From the NCBI GenBank assembly GCA_937920585.1, contig CAKZSB010000108.1, positions 41,078-105,077 of the forward strand: 64,000 bases of DNA, given 5' to 3'. The stretch is from an uncultured Granulosicoccaceae bacterium (lineage in GTDB: Bacteria > Pseudomonadota > Gammaproteobacteria > Granulosicoccales > Granulosicoccaceae). The notes under the pieces were generated by a model. The model saw only the letters and a list, made by a program, of their open reading frames with translations, did no database searches and was not told the origin of the DNA. Made by a program: the position numbers and the translations under genes. Below, one piece after another: positions 45,774 through 54,856 of this stretch. Each line of letters starts with the position of its first letter. Within the stretch, counting starts at the first letter, position 1.

Positions 45774-45992
45774 GGTGGTTGCAGGAGCGGATTCGGGTGT
45801 TTGGAGCGGCAGTTGAACGGGCGAGGTTCACACAGTTGCTAATGCGCGAATCAAAGATTTCCCTTCAGAGTCGATAAGGCTAGGAGATGTCTGAGTTTTC
45901 CTGGCGCAGCACGCCCGACGGTACCGTGGCGGCCAGCGCAAGAGATACAAATCTCAGACCTTTTCATCTGAACATTCTATCTGGATTTATCA

Positions 45993-47030
45993 ATGGATAT
46001 TGCACAACTGCTTACCTTCGGTGTCAAGAACGGCGCCTCGGATCTGCATCTGTCTGCAGAACTGCCTCCAATGATCCGTGTCGATGGTGATGTACGTCGT
46101 ATCAACGTGCCCGAGCTGGATGCCGGGGCAGTGCAGTCGATGATCTATGACGTCATGAATGACAAGCAGCGCAAGGAGTTCGAGGAAAAACTTGAGACAG
46201 ATTTCTCGTTCGAAATTCCGGATCTGGCGCGCTTTCGCGTAAACGCTTTTAACCACGCACGGGGCTGTGGCGCAGTGTTCAGAACAATTCCCAGTACGGT
46301 GCTGACACTCGAGCAATTGAATGCCCCGTCGATCTTTCGGCAGATATCCGAGTTCCCGCGCGGAATCGTACTGGTGACTGGGCCGACTGGATCGGGCAAA
46401 TCAACCACGCTGGCTGCAATGATGGATTATAAGAACGAGACGGAACTTGGCCACATTCTGACCATCGAGGATCCAATCGAATTCGTTCACGAAAGTAAAA
46501 AGTGCCTGATAAATCAGCGCGAAGTTCATCGAGATACGTTGGGGTTCAGTGAGGCACTGCGCTCGGCTCTGCGTGAAGATCCGGACGTTATTCTGGTCGG
46601 CGAAATGCGTGACCAGGAAACCATCAGCCTCGCGCTGACAGCGGCGGAAACCGGCCACCTGGTATTCGGTACATTGCACACCAGTTCGGCGGCAAAGACC
46701 ATCGACAGAATTATCGATGTGTTCCCGGCAGGTGAGAAACCGATGGTGCGCTCGATGCTGTCTGAATCACTAAAAGCGGTGATCTCGCAGTGTTTGTTGA
46801 AGAAAGTGGGTGGGGGGCGTGTCGCGGCGCATGAAATCATGATGGGAACGCCTGCCATCCGAAATCTTATCCGCGAAGATAAGGTCGCACAAATGTATTC
46901 CGCTATTCAGACTGGTCAGGCTGCGGGTATGCAAACGCTGGACGGAAACCTCAAGGAGTTGGTCGTCAAAGGTGTCGTCTCTCTGGAAGATGCGAAGAAA
47001 AAGGCAGCTAACCCCGATTCACTGGGCTAG
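45993..47030 (+). CDS. pilT: Type IV pilus retraction ATPase PilT
   Basis: A 345-residue hexameric motor that depolymerises pili for twitching. It has the N-terminal LLTFGVKNGASDLHLSAELP, Walker A GPTGSGKS at 130-137, the Asp box TIEDPIEFVH, Walker B LVGEMRDQETI and the HTSSAAKTIDRIID His box. The C-terminal AIRNLIRE motif needed for retraction is intact. GGA lies eight bases before the ATG. pilU follows after 45 bases. Confidence 0.97.
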   Translation: MDIAQLLTFGVKNGASDLHLSAELPPMIRVDGDVRRINVPELDAGAVQSMIYDVMNDKQRKEFEEKLETDFSFEIPDLARFRVNAFNHARGCGAVFRTIPSTVLTLEQLNAPSIFRQISEFPRGIVLVTGPTGSGKSTTLAAMMDYKNETELGHILTIEDPIEFVHESKKCLINQREVHRDTLGFSEALRSALREDPDVILVGEMRDQETISLALTAAETGHLVFGTLHTSSAAKTIDRIIDVFPAGEKPMVRSMLSESLKAVISQCLLKKVGGGRVAAHEIMMGTPAIRNLIREDKVAQMYSAIQTGQAAGMQTLDGNLKELVVKGVVSLEDAKKKAANPDSLG

Positions 47031-47075
47031 TGCCTGCCGCTCGTTCAGTAAAATTGATTACAGCGATATAGGTCT

Positions 47076-48242
47076 ATGGAAAACGAATCAGCTAAGAAGT
47101 ACTTGCAGGCATTGTTGCGCAAGATGCACGAGAAAGGCGGATCGGATCTGTTCGTTACAGCCGGCGCGCCACCCAGCATCAGATTGCACGGTAACATAGT
47201 CCCCTTGACAGACAAGGATATGACGCCAGCGCAAACCATGGCGCTAACTGTATCCATTATGGATGAAAAAGAGGCCGCTGAGTTTCAAACTACGAAGGAA
47301 TGTAACTTTGCGATCAGCGTTCCGGATGTGGCACGTTTCCGGGTGAACTCTTTTGTCCAGCGTGGTTCGGCGGGAATGGTAATTCGAATTATTGGATTCG
47401 AAGTGCCATCGATGGAGAAGCTTAATCTGCCAGCGGTACTGGGAGAGGTTGCGATGACCAAGCGAGGGCTGGTTATCTTCGTCGGTGGAACCGGTTCTGG
47501 TAAGTCTACAAGCCTTGCCGCTATCATCGATCACCGTAACGAAAACAGTCAGGGGCACATTATCACGATCGAAGATCCTGTCGAATTTGTACACCGACAC
47601 AAGGGCTGTCTCGTGACCCAGCGTGAAGTCGGGACTGATACCGATACCTTCGAGATCGCGTTGAAAAATACTTTGCGCCAGGCCCCGGACGTCATACTGA
47701 TCGGTGAGATTCGCGATCAGCACACAATGGAGCATGCGATTGCATTTGCTGAAACCGGCCATCTTTGTCTGGCAACTCTGCACGCGAATAACACCAACCA
47801 GGCAATGGATCGGATTATCAACTTTTTTCCGGAAGAGCGCCGCAACCAGTTGCTGTTGGATCTGTCACTCAACCTGAAAGCCGTTGTGTCTCAGCGACTG
47901 GTAGCAACACCGTCCGGGGATGGTCGGCGTGCTGCGATTGAAATACTACTGAATACTCCATTGATGTCGGAGTTGATTAAGAAGGGTGAAGTTCACGAGA
48001 TGAAAGAATTGATCAATAAGTCTCGGGAACAGGGTATGCAGACCTTCGATGGCGCGATTTTCGATTTGATCAAAGCGGGCGAAATTACCGTAGAAGAAGG
48101 TATGAAAAATGCTGACTCGGTGAACGATCTGCGCTTGCGACTCAAACTCAGTGACGGAAATTCGGAAGAAGCGGTTACCGAAGGGCTTGGCGGTCTCGAA
48201 TTGAAAGAAGATGATGATGATTCGTATCAGCTAGCTTCCTGA
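47076..48242 (+). CDS. pilU: PilT-dependent accessory retraction ATPase PilU
   Basis: A 388-residue PilT paralogue that adds retraction force. It has KYLQALLRKMHEKGGSDLFV at the N-terminus, Walker A GGTGSGKS, Walker B LIGEIRDQHTMEHAIAFAET and LHANNTNQAMDRIINFFPEE. The C-terminus has the extended acidic tail (about 40 residues, ending [11 protein letters not shown]) typical of PilU. Its 3' end overlaps the convergent pyrC' gene by 16 bases. Confidence 0.96.
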   Translation: MENESAKKYLQALLRKMHEKGGSDLFVTAGAPPSIRLHGNIVPLTDKDMTPAQTMALTVSIMDEKEAAEFQTTKECNFAISVPDVARFRVNSFVQRGSAGMVIRIIGFEVPSMEKLNLPAVLGEVAMTKRGLVIFVGGTGSGKSTSLAAIIDHRNENSQGHIITIEDPVEFVHRHKGCLVTQREVGTDTDTFEIALKNTLRQAPDVILIGEIRDQHTMEHAIAFAETGHLCLATLHANNTNQAMDRIINFFPEERRNQLLLDLSLNLKAVVSQRLVATPSGDGRRAAIEILLNTPLMSELIKKGEVHEMKELINKSREQGMQTFDGAIFDLIKAGEITVEEGMKNADSVNDLRLRLKLSDGNSEEAVTEGLGGLELKEDDDDSYQLAS

Positions 48243-49510
48243 TCCAAACGATAGATCGTTCTGCCGGCGACGATCGTTTGTACTACCTGTCCCTGCATCC
48301 ACCATCCGGTGCAGGGGTGGTTCTTGCCCCGGCTCGAGACATTCTCCTCGGTTAACTCCCATTCCATTTCAGTATCGATAAGGCAAAAATCTGCCGGAGC
48401 GCCAATTTCGATTCGGCCCTGTGGCAGAGCAAAACAGCGTGCAGGGCCGCCGGTGACTTTGTCTATCAGAGACTCCAGGCTGGCATCGGTTTCTGCAGCG
48501 AGTCTCAGCAACAGCGGCAGGAATCCATCCATTGATGACGTTCCTGGTTCGCAATCTGAAAATGGTGCCAGCTTGCTGTCCCGGTTCAACGGTGCGTGGT
48601 TGGTGCATATAGCGTCGATTACGCCATCAACAATTCCTTCCCTTAAAGCCTGCAGATCATTCGGGGTTCGAAAGGGTGGTCGAGTTAGAAAGTTACTGTT
48701 GAAATCACTGATGTCTATATCACTCAAAAACAGATGATGGATTCCGACGTCGGCGGTCACCTGTATCTGGTCCCTTTTGGCCTGTTTAACGAGGCTGACA
48801 CCACGGGCGGTTGATAGACGGGAGAAATGGAGTTTCGCGCCGGTTTGATAGCCCAGTTCTATCAACTGCGAGAGGGCTACTGTCTCTGCTGCAGAGGCAA
48901 TGCCCGCCAGTCCTAATCGAGTCGCTACAGCGCCCTCATGCGCGACTCCTATCGAAAGCCAGGGGTCTTGTGGTGCGATGATTAGTTGCAGGTTGAATCC
49001 GGCGGCATATTCCATCACGCGGCGCAGAACCTGAGTGTTTTGTATCGGTCGATCGGCGTTGCTGAAAGCGATGCAACCCGCCTGGCTTAAAGTGGAAAGC
49101 TCGCCCAGTTGTTCACCATTTAGGCCGTTTGTCATAGCTCCTATCGGCAGAACCCGGGGGCCGTTTGCTTCGTGCGCACGTTGCTTTATCTGTTCAACAA
49201 TGGCAGATTCATCGGTAACCGGATCAGTATCAGGTGAGCACATGATTGTTGTGAACCCCGCGCTTGCTGCAGCCATGGATTCACTGGCGATATTGGCCGA
49301 GGATTCGAATCCCGGTTCGCGCAGTCGCGCATAGCAATCAATCAGACCTGGCAACAGGTGGCGGCCTTCAGCGTCAATGGTGTTGGCGTCGCGAGTGTTA
49401 TCGACGCTGTCATCGATAGCTGTGATCACGCCGTTTTCGAATGCGACTGTTGTGGCTTTGTCGTCTTGAGTGTTGCTTAGCTTGCAATTGATAATTCGAT
49501 GGTTTGTCAT
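48227..49510 (-). CDS. pyrC': Inactive dihydroorotase-like subunit (PyrC')
   Basis: A 427-residue amidohydrolase-fold protein in the place of Pseudomonas pyrC'. The metal-binding HxH of true dihydroorotase (usually DxHxHLREPG) is here [10 protein letters not shown], so both histidines are lost. The late Asp of TDHAP is Asn (TNHAP). It therefore cannot hold the catalytic zinc pair and is expected to be the non-catalytic partner that stabilises aspartate transcarbamoylase dodecamers. It overlaps pyrB by four bases (ATGA). A real dihydroorotase must be elsewhere. Confidence 0.93.
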   Translation of the reverse strand: MTNHRIINCKLSNTQDDKATTVAFENGVITAIDDSVDNTRDANTIDAEGRHLLPGLIDCYARLREPGFESSANIASESMAAASAGFTTIMCSPDTDPVTDESAIVEQIKQRAHEANGPRVLPIGAMTNGLNGEQLGELSTLSQAGCIAFSNADRPIQNTQVLRRVMEYAAGFNLQLIIAPQDPWLSIGVAHEGAVATRLGLAGIASAAETVALSQLIELGYQTGAKLHFSRLSTARGVSLVKQAKRDQIQVTADVGIHHLFLSDIDISDFNSNFLTRPPFRTPNDLQALREGIVDGVIDAICTNHAPLNRDSKLAPFSDCEPGTSSMDGFLPLLLRLAAETDASLESLIDKVTGGPARCFALPQGRIEIGAPADFCLIDTEMEWELTEENVSSRGKNHPCTGWWMQGQVVQTIVAGRTIYRLDQEAS

Positions 49511-50496
49511 TGCTTGTTCTCGTGCAACGCGCGCTCAACATTACCCATTGTGATCGACATAACAGCCATTCTCACGGCGATGCCACACCTGACCTGATCT
49601 AGGATGATCGACTGTGGACCATCGGCTACGGAGGCTTCTATTTCAACGCCGCGGTTAGTCGGGCCAGGGTGCATAACGATTGCATCCGGGCTGGCTAGTT
49701 GCAGGCGTCGTTGGGTGAGACCGTAGCATTGAAAATACTCATCCTGGCCAGGCAGTGAGGCAGATTTCATTCTTTCGCGTTGCAGGCGTAGCGTGATGAT
49801 GACGTCAGCGTTGGCCAGTGCCGGATCGAGGTTATGCTCTACTCTCGCGCCAAGTTCTCTGAAGTGTTCTGGTAACAGGGTTTTTGGTCCAACGGTTACC
49901 AATTCTCCAACACCAAGGATATTGAGTGCGTGTATCTGCGATCGCGCTACCCGTGAATGCAGAAGGTCGCCAATAATAACCACTTTGAGCTGCGACAGAT
50001 CACCTTTGAATTTTCTGATCGCATACATGTCGAGCAATGCCTGTGTCGGGTGTGCGTGTTGTCCGTCACCGGCGTTGATGACACTAATATGAGGCTCTAC
50101 ATGTTGAGCGATGAAATGCGCTGCGCCGGAAGCAGAATGCCTCACTACAAACATATCGCATTGCATTGCCTGCAGATTGCGTAAGGTGTCGAGTAATGTT
50201 TCGCCCTTACTTGTAGCCGATGCGGCAACGTTGATATTTAATACGTCTGCAGAAAGTCGCTTCGCTGCAAGTTCAAATGTAGTTCTTGTTCGTGTACTAT
50301 TTTCGAAAAATAGATTGGCAACGGTTTTTCCCCGTAGAAGTGGTACTTTGCGCGTTGTGCCATTGCTGCTGTCGACGAGCGTTTCGGCAGTGGATAGTAT
50401 TTCCTCGAGAATTGGTCTTCCCAGACCTTCTATGCCAAGTAGATGACGTAGATCTCCCAGGGGTGTAAGTTGCGGGTTAAATATGGGTCTGCTCAT
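49507..50496 (-). CDS. pyrB: Aspartate carbamoyltransferase catalytic subunit
   Basis: Commits carbamoyl phosphate and aspartate to pyrimidine synthesis. The 329-residue protein has the carbamoyl-phosphate loop [10 protein letters not shown] at 65-74, [26 protein letters not shown] and [12 protein letters not shown]. No pyrI is present; the pyrB-pyrC' pair marks the class A (Pseudomonas-type) enzyme. It overlaps pyrC' by four bases and follows pyrR by 29. Confidence 0.97.
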   Translation of the reverse strand: MSRPIFNPQLTPLGDLRHLLGIEGLGRPILEEILSTAETLVDSSNGTTRKVPLLRGKTVANLFFENSTRTRTTFELAAKRLSADVLNINVAASATSKGETLLDTLRNLQAMQCDMFVVRHSASGAAHFIAQHVEPHISVINAGDGQHAHPTQALLDMYAIRKFKGDLSQLKVVIIGDLLHSRVARSQIHALNILGVGELVTVGPKTLLPEHFRELGARVEHNLDPALANADVIITLRLQRERMKSASLPGQDEYFQCYGLTQRRLQLASPDAIVMHPGPTNRGVEIEASVADGPQSIILDQVRCGIAVRMAVMSITMGNVERALHENKQ

Positions 50497-50525
50497 AATT
50501 CGTGTTGGTCTACCGGCACGGTTGT

Positions 50526-51029
50526 TCAGCGTTGTTTGATTTCCAGGCTAAAATCTTCACTGAGTTTTATATTCTGGTTGGCATCGAGGTCCAGCTTTCG
50601 TCCCGTGACATCTGGTCGTATGGGTAGTTCTCGGCCGCTACGTTCGACTAATACTGCCAGCAGGATTCTGTTAGGTCTGCCGTAGTCGAAGATTTCATTC
50701 ATGGCTGCTCTTACCGTGCGTCCGCTGTACATAACGTCGTCAACGAGAATTATCGTTTGCTCATCCACCGGAAATGGTATGTGCGACGGGCCTACCTGTG
50801 GGTGTACTCCGATTCGACTGAAGTCATCGCGGTAAAAGGAAATATTTAATTCCCCCGGAGGAGTGGCGAGCTCCATCGCTGAATACAGGTGCTTTGCAAC
50901 TGTGACGCCTCCGGTTTTTACACCCAGCATTACGGGTTGTTCGCCGTGCGTAAGCTCTAACAGGGAAGCTGTCATTGTATTGAGCCAAAGAGCCGTTTCG
51001 CTTGGACTATAGTGGCGATCAGCCTTCAT
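50526..51029 (-). CDS. pyrR: PyrR bifunctional protein / uracil phosphoribosyltransferase
   Basis: A 167-residue PRTase. The PRPP loop is [17 protein letters not shown]. It has [16 protein letters not shown] at the N-terminus and [12 protein letters not shown]. In Gram-positives PyrR attenuates pyr mRNA; in Pseudomonas-type operons its regulatory role is less clear. I see no pyr attenuator hairpin upstream of pyrB. It overlaps ruvX by 11 bases. Confidence 0.95.
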   Translation of the reverse strand: MKADRHYSPSETALWLNTMTASLLELTHGEQPVMLGVKTGGVTVAKHLYSAMELATPPGELNISFYRDDFSRIGVHPQVGPSHIPFPVDEQTIILVDDVMYSGRTVRAAMNEIFDYGRPNRILLAVLVERSGRELPIRPDVTGRKLDLDANQNIKLSEDFSLEIKQR

Positions 51030-51471
51030 TGAACCAATTCTCCAGAATCAAGGCGGCGGCGATTTTGTCAATATCGCCAGTTTGGGTTTTGGGGCGACCA
51101 TGTCTGCGTCTGTTCTGCGCGACGATCCGGCCTGCTTCGTTCGAGCTATGGCTTTCGTTGTGCAAATGTACCGGCAGGTCGTAACGTTTGCGCAACCTTT
51201 TTGCGAACGCTCGCGCTGCGAGCTCCATAGGTTGTGGTTCCGAGGCTGAATGCAGTGGCAATCCCACCACAAGTTCGATTGGCCTCCACTCATTTATTAT
51301 TTTGTCAATGAGGTCCCATTCAGGTCTGCCGTTGATGTTTCGGATTGTTGTCAGCGGTGATGTGGATCCGGTAAGCGGGTGTCCACTGGCGATGCCTATG
51401 CGCTTTTCGCCGAAATCAAATCCGATAACAGTACCTGTTCCATCGGTGGTGTGGGAGCTGGATTCATGCAT
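51019..51471 (-). CDS. ruvX: Putative Holliday junction resolvase / pre-16S rRNA nuclease RuvX (YqgF)
   Basis: A 150-residue RNase H-like nuclease that processes the 16S 5' end. It has VIGFDFGEKRIGIASG with the first catalytic Asp, VVGLPLHSASEPQPM, HNESHSSNEAG carrying the Glu, and DIDKIAAALILENWF with the last Asp. It overlaps both yqgE (8 bases) and pyrR (11 bases), so the three are translationally coupled. Confidence 0.95.
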   Translation of the reverse strand: MHESSSHTTDGTGTVIGFDFGEKRIGIASGHPLTGSTSPLTTIRNINGRPEWDLIDKIINEWRPIELVVGLPLHSASEPQPMELAARAFAKRLRKRYDLPVHLHNESHSSNEAGRIVAQNRRRHGRPKTQTGDIDKIAAALILENWFNEG

Positions 51472-52021
51472 GTCCGGAATCGCGTGACAAGGCGGTGAAA
51501 TCTATGCCCAGCGAACGTGCCGCAAGATCGAATTTGAGGTTCGGATCGGCTTCAAAGAGGATATCGATATTTGCTTCGCAGGTAAGCCAGGCGTTTTGGC
51601 CGATTTCTGCTTCGAGTTGGCCAGCGTGCCAGCCGGCGTAGCCAAGCAATATGAGAAACGGACTTGTGCTGGTGCCTTGTGCGAGTGGCTGCAGGGCGTC
51701 CAGCGAGCCTGACAGACTTACGCCTGCGCTGTTCGTTGATGCGGATTCAGGGGCGCCGGGAGTATCGGCGCATTGCAGGATAAATCCCTGTTCAGGGGAA
51801 ACCGGGCCACCTTCATACACTGGCGATTGAACCAGCGATTCCTGATCTGAAGCGATATCGAGCTGGCTGAGAATATCTCCGATGGTCATCGGCGAAGTGC
51901 GATTGACAATGAATCCCAGTGCGCCATCACTATTGTGCTCGTAAAGGTAGGTGAGTGATTTGTCGAAATAGGATTCCGCAAGCCCTGGCATGGCGAGCAG
52001 GAAATGATGGGTAAGATCCAT
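51464..52021 (-). CDS. yqgE: YqgE/AlgH family protein
   Basis: A 185-residue DUF179 protein. It begins MDLTHHFLLAMPGLAESYFD and has SLTYLYEHNSDGALGFIVNR, VYEGGPVSPEQGFIL and LILLGYAGWHAGQLEAEI. It was linked to alginate regulation in Pseudomonas (AlgH) but its biochemistry is unclear. It is upstream of and coupled to ruvX. Confidence 0.95.
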   Translation of the reverse strand: MDLTHHFLLAMPGLAESYFDKSLTYLYEHNSDGALGFIVNRTSPMTIGDILSQLDIASDQESLVQSPVYEGGPVSPEQGFILQCADTPGAPESASTNSAGVSLSGSLDALQPLAQGTSTSPFLILLGYAGWHAGQLEAEIGQNAWLTCEANIDILFEADPNLKFDLAARSLGIDFTALSRDSGHA

Positions 52022-52112
52022 TCGTCGGGGGCTCCGCGAACATTTTGGTTAGCCGGTCAATGATAGCACGCTGGCTCGTCGTCCGGTTACCTGCATCTTC
52101 ACCAGGAGGGTG

Positions 52113-52991
52113 TTACTGGTAACTGCTGAGGTGGTCTTTTTGGAATTGCCAGGTTCTGGTGATGTAGAGAATGTCGGTTTCTTCGGCCAGGGCGGCGGGC
52201 ATCGGCGGGAAGGGTGAGGCGAGTTTAACGATTCTGCTCGCGGCCCGGTCCAGCTCGGCGGAGCCGGAGGACTGCACCACTTCGCTGCTAAGCAGATTCC
52301 CGCCGCGGTCAATGGATACAACGAGAATCAATGAGCCATGCAATCGGGATTGTCTCGCTATTGCCGGATAGTTGAGGTTGCCGATCTGTTCAACATGTTC
52401 TACCCAGCGCAGCATGTAGGCGGCGGCTTTGGCTTCTCTGGTGCGGGCGGTAAGGAATTTCTTTCGCGGGCGTTGGGCGAATCGCTCGATGCTGTCATTG
52501 ATCTCCGCCGTCAGGCGTGCGATTTCAAGCTCGCGCTGCAACTGCTCTGCAGGCGGCAGGTCGTCGGATACTTCCCGGATCTGTTGCTTTGATACTTCGG
52601 TGGAGTTTGCGTAGTCGGAGAAGATCTGGGTCATGGCCGCGCTTTCGACCACACTGGTGCGAGGTGGAGAAGCCGCAGTGACGGGTGTAGGCGCAACGCC
52701 GGATTCTGAAACCTCGGCAATTGCTGCAAATGGCGCCACCGGGCGACTTTTTTCATCGCTTTGTCCGCCGCCATCCTGCGATGCCTGGGCCAAATATTCG
52801 GCATCTACAGGGTCGGTGGCCGAGCTTTTCTCGACCAGCAGTACTTCAAGCGATGGCGGCACGTGCTGAGATTGACGGGATTCAAAGGCTACGCCGAAGA
52901 TCACCAGCAGATGCAGCGCTGCCGCGGCTAAAAGCAGAGCGGGAAAAGCACCGCCTGTTGCGCCACGACGGTTGGGGCGAATGTCGTACAT
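52113..52991 (-). CDS. tonB: Energy transducer TonB family protein
   Basis: A 292-residue protein with one helix near the N-terminus (FPALLLAAAALHLLVIFGVAF) and a periplasmic spacer. The C-terminal TonB domain has YPAIARQSRLHGSLILVVSI, GSAELDRAASRIVKLASPFP and PALAEETD. It sits where tonB3, a twitching-linked TonB, lies in Pseudomonas (yqgE-tonB-gshB). exbB/exbD are not adjacent. The frame runs up to 53126, but the ATG at 52991 (MYDIRPNRRG) gives a normal topology. Confidence 0.9.
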   Translation of the reverse strand: MYDIRPNRRGATGGAFPALLLAAAALHLLVIFGVAFESRQSQHVPPSLEVLLVEKSSATDPVDAEYLAQASQDGGGQSDEKSRPVAPFAAIAEVSESGVAPTPVTAASPPRTSVVESAAMTQIFSDYANSTEVSKQQIREVSDDLPPAEQLQRELEIARLTAEINDSIERFAQRPRKKFLTARTREAKAAAYMLRWVEHVEQIGNLNYPAIARQSRLHGSLILVVSIDRGGNLLSSEVVQSSGSAELDRAASRIVKLASPFPPMPAALAEETDILYITRTWQFQKDHLSSYQ

Positions 52992-53056
52992 GAGCTGTTC
53001 ACTGAAAGTTCTCTCATGGGTATAGACCAGATCATCCCGGTTGGCTTGAAACAGTA

Positions 53057-54016
53057 TTACTTTTGCCGCTCGGTCAGCCGTTCCGCGAGTGCCTTCATCA
53101 GTTGACCAGCGATGTCCAGGCCGCATTGCTCATCGAGTTCGCGGACGCAGGTTGGACTGGTGACGTTAATTTCAGTGATGTGATCGCCAATCATGTCCAG
53201 GCCGGCAAAGAGTACGCCTTTTTCCCTAAGCACAACGCCAACCTGCTCGGCCATTGCGCGATTTTGGGGGCTGAGAGGAACCGCGACGCCGCGTCCGCCG
53301 GCGGCCAGATTGCCGCGAGTCTCGCCAGCTGCCGGGATTCTTGCCAAAGCGTGGTCGACGGGCACGCCGTCGACCACCAGCACACGTTTGTCGCCATCGA
53401 CAATTTCGGGCAGGTAGCGCTGCGCCATGATCTGTCGTTTGCCGAACAGTGTCATGGTCTCAATGACAACGCTGATATTTGGATCATCTGCGCGCAATCG
53501 AAAAATCGACGCGCCGCCCATGCCATCGAGCGGTTTGACGATGATGTCTTTATGTATGTTGTGGAATTCGCGCAGGCGGGCTTCGCTGGGGCTGATTAGC
53601 GTGGGCGGGCAGCACTCCGGAAACCATGCGGTGAACATTTTCTCATTTATATCCCGCAGTGCTGCGGGATCGTTGACAACCAACACACCTGCATCAGATG
53701 CTCGTTGTAGAAAATAGGTGGTGTAGATGAAATCCATGTCAAAGGGAGGGTCCTTTCGCATGAGGATACAGTCCAGGTCGGTGAGTGCGCTATCGTGGCT
53801 TTCCTCTGCCTCGAACCATTTGTCTGGATTATCGTAAACTTCTATTTTGCGCATACCTGCACACGCAACGCCGTCCTGCATGTAGAGGTCCGGCTGTTCC
53901 ATATAGAACAGCTCCCAGCCGCGTCTCTGTGCTGCCAGCATCATTGCCAGTGTGGTGTCTTTGGCTACTTTGATGGATTCGATGGGATCCATGACTATGC
54001 CGATCTTGATTGACAT
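53057..54016 (-). CDS. gshB: Glutathione synthase
   Basis: ATP-grasp ligase joining gamma-glutamylcysteine and glycine. The 319-residue protein has IGIVMDPIESIKVAKDTTLA at the N-terminus, LMRKDPPFDMDFIYTTYFL, VKPLDGMGGASIFR (ATP loop) and AGLDMIGDHITEINVTSPT for metal ligands. Full length. It is divergent from the Chp operon with a 201-base shared promoter region, and upstream of tonB by 65 bases. Confidence 0.97.
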   Translation of the reverse strand: MSIKIGIVMDPIESIKVAKDTTLAMMLAAQRRGWELFYMEQPDLYMQDGVACAGMRKIEVYDNPDKWFEAEESHDSALTDLDCILMRKDPPFDMDFIYTTYFLQRASDAGVLVVNDPAALRDINEKMFTAWFPECCPPTLISPSEARLREFHNIHKDIIVKPLDGMGGASIFRLRADDPNISVVIETMTLFGKRQIMAQRYLPEIVDGDKRVLVVDGVPVDHALARIPAAGETRGNLAAGGRGVAVPLSPQNRAMAEQVGVVLREKGVLFAGLDMIGDHITEINVTSPTCVRELDEQCGLDIAGQLMKALAERLTERQK

Positions 54017-54217
54017 TACGTGTCTGCACCTGCAGTGGATGAGCGTGTATTGTAAGCCTTTATTTGACGGTCGACGCCATCGGGCAGGGTTGTCTGCAGT
54101 CGCGAGGATATTGGCCTCGATGAAACCGCTCGTCAGGTGATTGAATTTCCGGGGAAATTATACGCTCGAGTGGCGGATTGCCCGGCCTCGTGCGATCCGA
54201 TAAAGTAAGCGCTCCCT

Positions 54218-54856
54218 GTGACTTGTTATCGAGCCGTGCTTATCGGATCGGGATCGTTTGCGTGCGGGGTTGATCCACTCGATACCTCTCTCTGTGCAGC
54301 GGATGGTTGCAGATCCTTGACTAAAAAAGATGAATCCGATCAGCCAGTGACGGCTGTCTGGCATGCGCCGGTACCCCGTCCGATTGCGGGCGCCGTTTCG
54401 GTGTTGAGCTTCATTATGGAGGATGAGCACTTTTGCGTTGCGGCCGACGCGGTGCTTGAAGTGCGCGATATACCGCAGTACGTCGAGATACCGGGATCGG
54501 CGGCCTGGCTGGCGGGGATGGCGATCTACAAAGCAGAGCCAATTGCGGTAGTGGACTTGCCGGCATTTGTATTCGACCTTGCGAGAGCGACCGTGCCGGC
54601 CCAGACGGCGATGGTAGTATCGGTTGGTTGGGGTAAGATAGTGCTCATGGTTCAGCGGATCGACGGGCTTTTGCAAGCCACAGTTTCGCCGGCTATTGTT
54701 AACGCTGGAGTCGGCTTGAAGCCCTGCTTTGAGGCCTGCCAGATAGCTGATGGACAAACAATGCAGTTGCTGAATCTGGCTCAGTTGAGTCGTTCTGATG
54801 AGTTTCTCGATCCCGGAAGGCGGGCCGATCGGGATAAACACCTGGTTGAGGGTTAA
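54218..54856 (+). CDS. pilI: CheW-domain adaptor (PilI-like)
   Basis: Coupling protein between the pilus receptor and the ChpA kinase. The CheW fold begins near residue 60 (AVSVLSFIMEDEHFCVAADA) and has VEIPGSAAWLAGMAIYKAEP, VVDLPAF and LMVQRIDGLLQATV. The first 33 codons from the GTG at 54218 are Cys-rich and doubtful. A TTG at 54317 would give about 179 residues, the size of Pseudomonas PilI, though no start has a clear ribosome site. pilG and pilH, which precede pilI in Pseudomonas, are absent here. Confidence 0.85.
   Translation: MTCYRAVLIGSGSFACGVDPLDTSLCAADGCRSLTKKDESDQPVTAVWHAPVPRPIAGAVSVLSFIMEDEHFCVAADAVLEVRDIPQYVEIPGSAAWLAGMAIYKAEPIAVVDLPAFVFDLARATVPAQTAMVVSVGWGKIVLMVQRIDGLLQATVSPAIVNAGVGLKPCFEACQIADGQTMQLLNLAQLSRSDEFLDPGRRADRDKHLVEG

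Noticed and set aside
45887..46090. 67-codon frame overlapping the pilT start
   Set aside because: Shadow of the pilT 5' end; no supporting features.
49300..49330. GATTCGAATCCCGGTTCG, tRNA T-arm-like
   Set aside because: It lies inside the pyrC' coding frame and no cloverleaf forms around it.
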